A stretch of 12,220 bases of DNA from Chlamydiales bacterium. GTDB taxonomy: Bacteria > Chlamydiota > Chlamydiia > Chlamydiales > FEN-1388. The stretch is from NCBI GenBank assembly GCA_021372185.1, contig JAJFUY010000081.1, forward strand, positions 1 through 12,220, read 5' to 3'. A program made the position numbers and the translations under genes. Below the pieces are notes generated by a model. It saw only the letters and a program-made list of their open reading frames with translations, had not been told where the DNA came from and searched no databases. Below, in pieces: positions 7,656-12,220 of this stretch. Each line of letters starts with the position of its first letter. The first letter of the stretch is position 1.

Positions 7656-7693
7656 AAACCTCTGTATTGCCATCAATAGTAGCGAAGAGGTTT
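7656..7693 (-). promoter_or_regulatory. Leader hairpin that can mask the pheT ribosome binding site
   Basis: Two exact 8-base arms, AAACCTCT (7656-7663 on the plus strand) and AGAGGTTT (7686-7693), face each other across 22 bases. In the pheT mRNA the arm nearest the gene contains AGAGG, its ribosome binding site, and the upstream arm is the matching anti-Shine-Dalgarno sequence. This could limit pheT translation. It does not look like a T-box: the leader is too short and no specifier structure or terminator is visible. Confidence 0.4.
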
Positions 7694-7720
7694 GATTTTT
7701 GCACGCAACTTGTGTATACT
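7692..7720 (+). promoter_or_regulatory. Promoter of ndk
   Basis: A -35 TTGATT (7692-7697) and a -10 TATACT (7715-7720) are separated by 17 bases. Predicted transcription starts near 7727, about 28 bases before the ndk ATG, with an AAAGGA ribosome binding site at 7744-7749. No equally good pheT promoter was found on the opposite strand. Confidence 0.6.
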
Positions 7721-7754
7721 ATTACGTTTACCAATTTAAATATAAAGGATACAA

Positions 7755-8219
7755 ATGAAACTAGAACGCACACTATCAATCATCAAGCCTGATGCAGTAG
7801 CAAAAAACAACATCGGCGGCATCATCCAAATGCTTGAAAAAGCTGGCCTCCAAGTAATCGCTGCTAAAATGGTTCATATGACCCAAGAGCAAGCAGAAGG
7901 CTTCTACGCAGTTCATAAAGAGCGTCCATTCTTTGGCGAACTTGTTGATTTTATGACATCAGGCCCAAGCCTTGTTATGGTACTAGAAGGCGAACATGCT
8001 GTAAAAACAAACCGCGACGTTATGGGCGCAACAGACCCTAAAAAAGCGGCACCTGGCACGATCCGCGCCACATTTGCTACAAGCATCGATGCGAACGCAG
8101 TACACGGTTCAGATTCACTAGAAAATGCCGCTAACGAAATCCAGTATTTCTTTACGCAGCATAACATCTGCCCACGCCAAAAACACCAGCACCAACACGG
8201 TTGCGGCTGCTCTCACTAA
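7755..8219 (+). CDS. ndk: Nucleoside diphosphate kinase (cytosolic), His/Cys-rich tail
   Basis: Ndk moves the gamma phosphate of ATP to other (d)NDPs through a phospho-histidine intermediate and balances nucleotide pools. The product is 154 residues. All hallmark parts are visible: IIKPDAV (9-15) with the conserved lysine, HKERPFFGEL (54-63), the nucleotide-binding NRDVMGATDP (86-95), RATF (104-107), and the active-site NAVHGSDS (114-121) with catalytic His117. It has no signal peptide. Compared with typical bacterial Ndk (about 140-150 residues) it ends with an extra basic, metal-binding-looking tail, CPRQKHQHQHGCGCSH (139-154). It has its own promoter and a strong terminator directly after the stop. 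A paralogue follows on the same strand. Confidence 0.96.
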   Translation: MKLERTLSIIKPDAVAKNNIGGIIQMLEKAGLQVIAAKMVHMTQEQAEGFYAVHKERPFFGELVDFMTSGPSLVMVLEGEHAVKTNRDVMGATDPKKAAPGTIRATFATSIDANAVHGSDSLENAANEIQYFFTQHNICPRQKHQHQHGCGCSH

Positions 8220-8227
8220 TTAATCAT

Positions 8228-8260
8228 TCCCTCATACATCTTGTATGAGGGATTTTTTTT
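8228..8260 (+). terminator. Rho-independent terminator after ndk
   Basis: TCCCTCATACA (8228-8238) and TGTATGAGGGA (8242-8252) form a perfect 11-bp stem with a TCT loop, followed by eight Ts (8253-8260). It separates the two ndk copies. No convincing promoter is seen between it and the second copy, so that gene may depend on read-through or on a non-consensus promoter overlapping the terminator. Confidence 0.9.
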
Positions 8261-8283
8261 ATCATTCTATAAAAGGCATTTCC

Positions 8284-8751
8284 ATGAAAAAATTTTACTC
8301 TTCACTTTGCGCATTTCTTGCATGCATGACACTTTTAGCTGCAGATCAAACATTTTCCATGATCAAGCCAACAGCTGTAAAAGAGCACCACATTGGTGGC
8401 ATCATTGACTTAATCGAAAAGGCAAATCTTTCAATTGCTGATGTAAAAATGCAACAGCTTACAAAAGAACAAGCTGAAGCTTTTTATGCCGAACATAAAG
8501 GCAAACCCTTCTTTGGCGAGCTTGTAAGCATGATGTCATCAGGCCCAGTTGTATTAATGGTAGTTGAAGGCGACAATGCACAAGCAAAATTACGCGACAT
8601 TATCGGCAGCACAGACCCTAAAAAAGCAAGCCCTGGCACCATCCGCGCAAGCTTTGGCAAAAGCGTAACAGAAAACGCGATCCACGGCTCAGACAGCCCT
8701 GAGAGCGCTAAGCGCGAAATCGCCTTCTTCTTCGCCGGCGACGAAACTTAA
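8284..8751 (+). CDS. Exported nucleoside diphosphate kinase paralogue (Sec signal peptide)
   Basis: This 155-residue product is about 56% identical by hand count to the Ndk encoded just upstream over the shared domain. The start is placed at 8284, with AAAAGG (8271-8276) seven bases upstream; the in-frame ATG at 8245 lies in the previous gene's terminator. It begins with a typical Sec signal peptide: MKK, a hydrophobic core (about 5-18), and probable cleavage after LLA or LLAA (19-20). The Ndk fold follows at once. Active-site parts are kept: Lys28, Arg104 in LRDIIGSTDP, Arg121, and NAIHGSDS (131-138) with His134. Two family positions differ: KPDAV is KPTAV, and the arginine of HKERPFF is lysine (HKGKPFF). 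The histidine suggests activity, but in the periplasm, at the surface or outside the cell, where it could act on host or periplasmic nucleotides. That role is inference. The signal peptide is not the cysteine-ended lipoprotein kind. Confidence 0.9.
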   Translation: MKKFYSSLCAFLACMTLLAADQTFSMIKPTAVKEHHIGGIIDLIEKANLSIADVKMQQLTKEQAEAFYAEHKGKPFFGELVSMMSSGPVVLMVVEGDNAQAKLRDIIGSTDPKKASPGTIRASFGKSVTENAIHGSDSPESAKREIAFFFAGDET

Positions 8752-8767
8752 GGTAATTTCGAAATTT

Positions 8768-8893
8768 CCCTTGCCCGTGCCCGTGCCCGTGCCCTTGCCC
8801 TTGCCCGATTTTGTATTTGTATTTCCCTTCCCCCTTTAAAAACAGGAAAAACAAAAAATCGGGCAAGGGCAAGGGCACGGGCAAGGGCAAGGG
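8768..8893. repeat. Inverted pair of GGGCAA/GGGCAC hexamer arrays (G-quadruplex-prone hairpin)
   Basis: The left array (8768-8806) is CCC followed by six hexamers, TTGCCC or GTGCCC, in the order TT, GT, GT, GT, TT, TT. The right array (8861-8893) is five hexamers, GGGCAA or GGGCAC, in the order AA, AA, AC, AA, AA, then GGG. They are reverse complements apart from one unit in number and one variant base, and the match continues into AAAATC on the loop side. The loop of 54 bases is AT-rich. Each array has at least six runs of three Gs on one strand with 3-base spacers, a classic G-quadruplex pattern. The element lies between two convergent genes, 16 bases after the exported ndk stop and 5 bases past the lptB stop. 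Long reading frames across it are artefacts of the repeat. Confidence 0.9.
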
Positions 8894-8898
8894 AAGTT

Positions 8899-9630
8899 TT
8901 AGAGAGAAAAGTGCTCCCCGAAGTAGGTGTGGCGAGCATGTTCGTTTGAGACAAGCTCTTCTACAGTGCCTGAGAGCAGGACTCGGCCATCACTTACAAG
9001 GTAGCTTCTATCTACGACTGAGAAGATTTCTCGGGCGTTGTGGTCGGTGATGAGGATACCGATGTTCTTTTTGGCTAAGATTTTTACAATGTGTTTTACT
9101 TCTTGGATAGCTATAGGGTCGATATTGGCAAAGGGCTCATCTAGCATCAGGCATGTTGGATTTGTGACTAATGCTCTCGTAATTTCTAGGCGGCGTCTTT
9201 CGCCCCCAGAAAGGGTGTTGGCCTTCTTTTTGGCTAGGCTTTGAAGGTGTAGCTCTCCTAGTAGCTCTTCTAGGCGCATTTGGCGCTCATCACGGCTTAA
9301 AGGCAGCGTCTCTAAGATACACAGGATATTTTCTTCTACAGTAAGCTCACGAAAGACTGATGGCTCTTGAGCTAAATAGCCAAGGCCCATGCGAGCGCGC
9401 TTATCTATTGGGAAATTGGTGATGTTTTCGTTATTAAAAAGTACCTGTCCAGCATCTGGGCGGATAAGGCCTATGATCATGTAAAAGGCTGTTGTTTTAC
9501 CCGCACCATTTGGACCCAGTAGACCTACAATCTCGCCTGGGGCCACTTGTAGTGATAAACCATTAACGACAGCTCTTCCTGAATAGGATTTTTCAAGATT
9601 TTCGACTACCAAACCCGTTTGCTGTTCCAT
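8899..9630 (-). CDS. lptB: LPS export ABC transporter ATP-binding protein LptB
   Basis: LptB is the cytoplasmic ATPase that, with LptF/LptG, pulls lipopolysaccharide from the inner membrane onto the LptC-LptA bridge. From the ATG at 9630 the product is 243 residues; a TTG two codons upstream (9636) is a possible alternative start. Motif positions, counted from that TTG: Walker A GPNGAGKT (41-48), Q-loop glutamine 90 in YLAQEPSVF, signature LSGGERRR (142-149), Walker B LMLDEPFANID (163-173) and H-loop ITDHN (196-200). The EPSVFRELTVEENI segment and the NIDPIAIQE region are typical of LptB rather than amino-acid importers. It begins 9 bases after the lptA stop and is the last gene of the kdsA-lptC-lptA-lptB run. 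lptF/lptG are not in the window. Confidence 0.95.
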   Translation of the reverse strand: MEQQTGLVVENLEKSYSGRAVVNGLSLQVAPGEIVGLLGPNGAGKTTAFYMIIGLIRPDAGQVLFNNENITNFPIDKRARMGLGYLAQEPSVFRELTVEENILCILETLPLSRDERQMRLEELLGELHLQSLAKKKANTLSGGERRRLEITRALVTNPTCLMLDEPFANIDPIAIQEVKHIVKILAKKNIGILITDHNAREIFSVVDRSYLVSDGRVLLSGTVEELVSNEHARHTYFGEHFSL

Positions 9631-9639
9631 CTTCAATCT

Positions 9640-10137
9640 CTATTTTTCTTGTTGGTATTCAATATTCACAGCGCCAAGGGCCTGAACATCTTGTATCACA
9701 TACTGTGACCCAGACCCATTTTGTTCTCGCTTCATAGTTACACGCATAGATCGACTCATAGTCTTTACAGGAATGGCTTGGCCGTCTTCTTCAACACGTG
9801 TAAGATAAATAACTTTGTTGGGTTCTGTTGCGGTAAATACCCCTTCAAGGGTTTTGCAGTTAATATCAGCCTCTTCAGCAGTGAGCACGCTCCCATCATG
9901 AAGTATCAACTCAATTGAACCATTCAGCATGATTCTATCAAGGTCTAAGCGCACTTCTGGGGCTTCTTTCATCAGCATGACGCCCTTATCGCAGGCAATA
10001 TTACCAAACTCATGCTGGATACGGACGCCACCTGCCATACGAATTTTTTTGCCATCATAATCTGCGCTATCTGCCTGAATGCTTGTCTTTGCATGCAGTG
10101 ATCCACAAAGTAATAAGAAAAGTAGTAGTAGTCTCAT
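9640..10137 (-). CDS. lptA: Periplasmic LPS-bridge protein LptA (OstA-like)
   Basis: This 165-residue product starts with a signal peptide (MRLLLLFLLLCGSLHA, probable cleavage after 16) and then shows the OstA/LptA pattern: IQADSADYDGKKIRMAGGV (20-38), then the paired-strand repeat IACDKGVML (47-55) and VLTAEEADINC (84-94). In the Lpt system LptA forms the beta-jellyroll bridge carrying LPS across the periplasm. The ATG overlaps the lptC stop (ATGA), and lptB follows directly, so the three are translationally coupled. The sequence is too divergent from E. coli LptA to be sure by eye, but signal peptide, length, repeat pattern and context agree. Confidence 0.85.
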   Translation of the reverse strand: MRLLLLFLLLCGSLHAKTSIQADSADYDGKKIRMAGGVRIQHEFGNIACDKGVMLMKEAPEVRLDLDRIMLNGSIELILHDGSVLTAEEADINCKTLEGVFTATEPNKVIYLTRVEEDGQAIPVKTMSRSMRVTMKREQNGSGSQYVIQDVQALGAVNIEYQQEK

Positions 10138-10856
10138 ATGCCACCCTCAGGTGTAAATTGCACTTTTAAAAATTCTGCGCTAAACTGATTTTTATTTTTA
10201 GGACCGCTTACATAAAATGTCATTCTTGAGGCCTCACCAACGGCTTCAGGAACAAGCTTTAATCTATCTATAATCTTTTCATGGCCATCTGCCGTATAGG
10301 TCCAGAACTTTACGCCATAGGCAAGAAGCTGGTTTGTATGAAAGTCATATACCGCCTCTGTAGCTTCAAAATAGCGAAAATGCTGCTTTGGGATTAGTGT
10401 AGAATCATCTATAGGAGTAAGTAAGGGTTTTTTATTGCGTAAGGCTAATTGACCCAGGTCATCATAGACTACCTCCTGGCCATCCTGCGTTACATAATAA
10501 AGCTCGTGCTGGACAATACCAGTTACTTCATAAAACGTCTCTACAACACGCATGTGGGGTCGTTTTGATACTACGCGTATATTTGATCTAGCGGCAGATA
10601 GGTCCATAAGACGACGCAAGGGCCCTTCGGCCAAATAAATCTGCTTTGTAACACCATGCCTTACCTGCTGGGTAAGCTCGCGCATTTCTTTTTTGCGCTC
10701 TTTGCGAATTTTGTTTGGCGATGACTCTATAAGGCTCTGGAGGGTATCTGCCTCAGACGTAGATGCCACATTTGATCGTATTGCAAGTACAGCAACAAGC
10801 CCAAGTAGCACACAGCACCAGAATATAAATGGCCATCTATAAACAAATGTATTCAT
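10134..10856 (-). CDS. lptC: LptC-like inner-membrane protein (CT654-like)
   Basis: The 240-residue product has one N-terminal transmembrane helix (about 8-26), a charged linker (about 45-65) and a periplasmic domain with the beta-rich LptA/LptC pattern, clearest at FEATEAVYDFHTNQLLAYGVKF (163-184). LptC anchors LptA to the LptB2FG transporter and accepts LPS from it. It is longer than E. coli LptC (191), the extra length lying between the helix and the jellyroll. It overlaps kdsA and lptA by 4 bases each (ATGA), showing a tight operon. In C. trachomatis the equivalent place beside kdsA is occupied by CT654. Function is assigned mainly from architecture and context. Confidence 0.78.
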   Translation of the reverse strand: MNTFVYRWPFIFWCCVLLGLVAVLAIRSNVASTSEADTLQSLIESSPNKIRKERKKEMRELTQQVRHGVTKQIYLAEGPLRRLMDLSAARSNIRVVSKRPHMRVVETFYEVTGIVQHELYYVTQDGQEVVYDDLGQLALRNKKPLLTPIDDSTLIPKQHFRYFEATEAVYDFHTNQLLAYGVKFWTYTADGHEKIIDRLKLVPEAVGEASRMTFYVSGPKNKNQFSAEFLKVQFTPEGGI

Positions 10857-11671
10857 TTGCTCACAACATCATGTATGGTTACAAGCTGCTGGATAAGCTG
10901 TTTGAGCATATCAAAAGGATACACTGAATCGCGGTCACTTTTTGCTTCTTTTGGATTTGGGTGCGATTCAATAAATAGTGCCTGGCAACCGGCAGCTACA
11001 GCCGCTTTTGCTAACACAGGAATAAACTCGCGCTCACCTGAACTACTAGAGCCATTACCTCCAGGAAGCTGTACAGAGTGAGAAGCATCAAAAGAAACAG
11101 GAAATCCAAAGCGCTGCATAATAGGCAACGCGCGCATATCACTTACTAGGTTATTGTAGCCAAAACATGTACCACGATCGCATAAAATGATCTGCTCATT
11201 TCCTGCCGTCACTATCTTCTCAACTACATTACCCATATCGTTTGGCGCCACAAACTGCCCTTTTTTTACATGAAGTGGCTTCATGCTATTAGCACAAGCC
11301 AGTATCATATCGGTCTGGCGGCACAAAAATGCCGGAATTTGTAGTACGTCTAGCACTTCTTGAGCCATCGGTACTTCTTCTGGGGTATGAACGTCGCTAA
11401 TTACAGGGACATTAAATTCACGCTTGATCTTTTCTAGTATTTTTAGGCCTGTATGTATGCCTACGCCCCTAAATGAGTTAATGGATGAGCGATTTGCCTT
11501 ATCATACGATGCTTTAAAGATAAAATTAACGTTTAGAGATTCCATCATCTTGCAGAGTGTTTCTGCGCACTGCATAGCATGCTCTTCGCTTTCTATTACG
11601 CAAGGGCCTGAAATAATAGTCAGAGGCTCTTGTTTTCCTACATAAAAGTTACCGATTTTTACACGCTTCAT
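10853..11671 (-). CDS. kdsA: 3-deoxy-8-phosphooctulonate synthase, metal-dependent type
   Basis: KdsA condenses phosphoenolpyruvate with arabinose 5-phosphate to give Kdo-8-phosphate, the first step to the Kdo sugar of LPS. From 11671 the product is 272 residues, starting MKRVKIGNFYVG, close to the usual length. Motifs: SGPCVIES (21-28), KASYDKANRSS (53-63), DASHSVQ (195-201), FIESHPNP (233-240). Metal ligands of the Aquifex enzyme (Cys11, His185, Glu222, Asp233) match Cys24, His198, Glu235 and Asp246 with exactly the same spacing, so this is the metal-dependent class, in contrast to E. coli KdsA, which has Asn in place of the Cys. The open frame continues 38 codons upstream into a palindrome, but the family N-terminus and the AGGAGAAGGG site fix the start at 11671. 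It leads the lptC-lptA-lptB operon. Confidence 0.96.
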   Translation of the reverse strand: MKRVKIGNFYVGKQEPLTIISGPCVIESEEHAMQCAETLCKMMESLNVNFIFKASYDKANRSSINSFRGVGIHTGLKILEKIKREFNVPVISDVHTPEEVPMAQEVLDVLQIPAFLCRQTDMILACANSMKPLHVKKGQFVAPNDMGNVVEKIVTAGNEQIILCDRGTCFGYNNLVSDMRALPIMQRFGFPVSFDASHSVQLPGGNGSSSSGEREFIPVLAKAAVAAGCQALFIESHPNPKEAKSDRDSVYPFDMLKQLIQQLVTIHDVVSK

Positions 11672-11698
11672 AAACACCCTTCTCCTAAAGTTATGGGG

Positions 11699-11862
11699 GA
11701 CTTGGAATTTGCAACTTTTTGGCGAAAGATTTCTCCTCTGCCGTCTTTTAGCGTCGATTGAATTTCTGCGTAGGAGGCTTAACATGCCTTCCGCAGAAAT
11801 TCAATTGATGATAAAGGGCGGCAGTGGGGAAAGATTCGTCAAAAAGTTGCAAAGTTCGAGTC
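11699..11862. repeat. Large imperfect palindrome (about 164 bp) upstream of kdsA
   Basis: The left arm (11699-11778) and right arm (11786-11862) are imperfect reverse complements along their whole length, roughly 80% by eye, with a 7-base loop (11779-11785). The best blocks are the outer TTGCAACTTTTTG / CAAAAAGTTGCAA and the inner ATTGAATTTCTGCG / CGCAGAAATTCAAT. The ends are GACT(T/C)G. It lies between the tRNA and kdsA, ends 28 bases before the kdsA start codon, and contains no gene. It could be a folded mRNA leader, a small non-autonomous inverted-repeat element or an intergenic repeat. No target-site duplication is obvious. Confidence 0.8.
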
Positions 11863-11888
11863 TAAGTTTAAGGTAAAAAATGATAATG

Positions 11889-11918
11889 TTCTACAAAAAA
11901 TGGAATATCGTGTATTCT
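11889..11918 (+). promoter_or_regulatory. Possible promoter of tRNA-Arg
   Basis: A weak -35 TTCTAC (11889-11894) and a -10 TATTCT (11913-11918), spaced 18 bases, would start transcription about 5 bases before the mature tRNA. The boxes are far from consensus, so this is tentative. Confidence 0.3.
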
Positions 11919-11930
11919 ATTCGGACTAAT

Positions 11931-12003
11931 GGACTGATAGCTCAGTGGATAGAGCACCCGCCTTCTAAGCGGGCGGTCGTAGGTTCGAATCCTACTCAGT
12001 CCA
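11931..12003 (+). tRNA. tRNA-Arg (anticodon TCT)
   Basis: A complete 73-base cloverleaf can be drawn. The acceptor GGACTGA (11931-11937) pairs perfectly with TCAGTCC (11996-12002), with discriminator A at 12003. The D stem is GCTC/GAGC, and the anticodon stem CCCGC/GCGGG holds the loop CTTCTAA with anticodon TCT (11964-11966), reading AGA. The T stem GTAGG/CCTAC holds the loop TTCGAAT. The CCA end is not encoded, so it must be added by a CCA-adding enzyme. The tRNA-Arg/kdsA neighbourhood is also found in Chlamydia as I recall. No integrase or duplicated 3' end is seen nearby. Confidence 0.97.
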
Positions 12004-12079
12004 GATTTTCGCCCCACGCTACAATCCGCTTTACTCAAATATTTTATATAATTATAGTCAAAAAAACGGTTAATGCATC

Positions 12080-12220
12080 ATGCTTTTGGGCGATTTTACA
12101 CTTTCTCTAATTCAATTTCCATCTCTGGATGAGGTCTTTCTTTCGTTTCGAACCAAAGCATTTAAAGCCCTTACTGCTAGAAAAAAATTTGAAACCGTAA
12201 GTAATTCCCTTTTGCAGTGC
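12080..12220 (+). CDS. Possible 5' end of an unknown gene, cut by the window edge
   Basis: An ATG at 12080 opens a frame of 47 codons that is still open at the window end (MLLGDFTLSLIQFP onwards, followed by a basic FRTKAFKALTARKKF stretch). There is no good ribosome binding site, a stop codon lies three codons upstream, and I do not recognise the sequence. All three minus-strand frames here contain stops. It may be a real gene start, a remnant or chance. The 76 bases between the tRNA and this ATG show no clear terminator. Confidence 0.25.
   Translation, partial: MLLGDFTLSLIQFPSLDEVFLSFRTKAFKALTARKKFETVSNSLLQC

Noticed and set aside
7650..7673. Seven-codon minus-strand leader ORF overlapping the pheT ATG (ATGA)
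   Set aside because: It has a single Phe codon, no ribosome binding site and no attenuator structure, so it is probably chance.
7654..7779. 42-codon in-frame extension upstream of pheT
   Set aside because: It does not fit the PheT N-terminus, lies across the ndk promoter and leader hairpin, and a ribosome binding site precedes the start at 7653.
8245..8283. Earlier ATG for the exported ndk
   Set aside because: It lies within the terminator of the upstream ndk, lacks a ribosome binding site, and would hide the signal peptide.
8708..9050. Overlapping frames on both strands encoding Arg-Ala, Gly-His or Gly-Lys repeats
   Set aside because: They are translations of the hexamer arrays and of lptB in wrong frames; no start signals.
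11672..11785. 38-codon in-frame extension upstream of kdsA
   Set aside because: It reads through one arm of the palindrome, is very basic, and is not part of known KdsA proteins; 11671 has the right site and family start.
11931..12220. tRNA-Arg as an integration site of a mobile element
   Set aside because: No integrase, no second copy of the tRNA 3' end and no composition change visible in the window.

Overview
The window looks like a piece of chromosome from a member of the Chlamydiota, probably an environmental (amoeba- or arthropod-associated) lineage rather than a Chlamydia species. The evidence is gene content and order. pheT lies beside a MORN-repeat lipoprotein, recalling the CT475/CT476 pair of C. 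trachomatis. kdsA is followed by an LPS-transport block and flanked by tRNA-Arg, recalling the CT655-CT653 region. A small protein with a two-helix hydrophobic hairpin resembles inclusion-membrane (Inc) proteins. These matches are from memory of the families; no search was run.

Layout, left to right: (1) a near-complete comM (+), convergent with a Schlafen/AlbA_2-type ATP-binding regulator (-), with hairpins between them. (2) A divergent promoter region between the regulator and an Inc-like membrane protein (+). The regulator's own promoter sits inside a perfect 12-bp inverted repeat, which suggests autoregulation. (3) A convergent junction with a bidirectional terminator, then pheT followed by a MORN lipoprotein (both -). 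(4) A divergent promoter region between pheT and ndk. (5) Two tandem nucleoside diphosphate kinase genes (+); the first encodes a cytosolic enzyme with a His/Cys-rich tail, the second carries a Sec signal peptide. (6) A pair of inverted hexanucleotide arrays with G-quadruplex potential on both strands. (7) A tightly packed minus-strand operon kdsA-lptC-lptA-lptB, with ATGA overlaps between kdsA/lptC and lptC/lptA. (8) A large imperfect palindrome upstream of kdsA, tRNA-Arg(TCT), and a possible gene start running off the window.

Functionally, the right half combines Kdo synthesis (KdsA) with the Lpt machinery that carries LPS out of the inner membrane. The rest is translation (PheT, tRNA-Arg), nucleotide metabolism (Ndk), DNA uptake/recombination (ComM) and candidate surface or host-interface proteins (Inc-like protein, MORN lipoprotein, exported Ndk). 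The strongest candidate for something not well described is the duplicated ndk whose second copy appears to be exported. Next come the mirrored G-rich hexamer arrays, the operator-embedded promoter of the ATPase regulator, and the palindrome upstream of kdsA.
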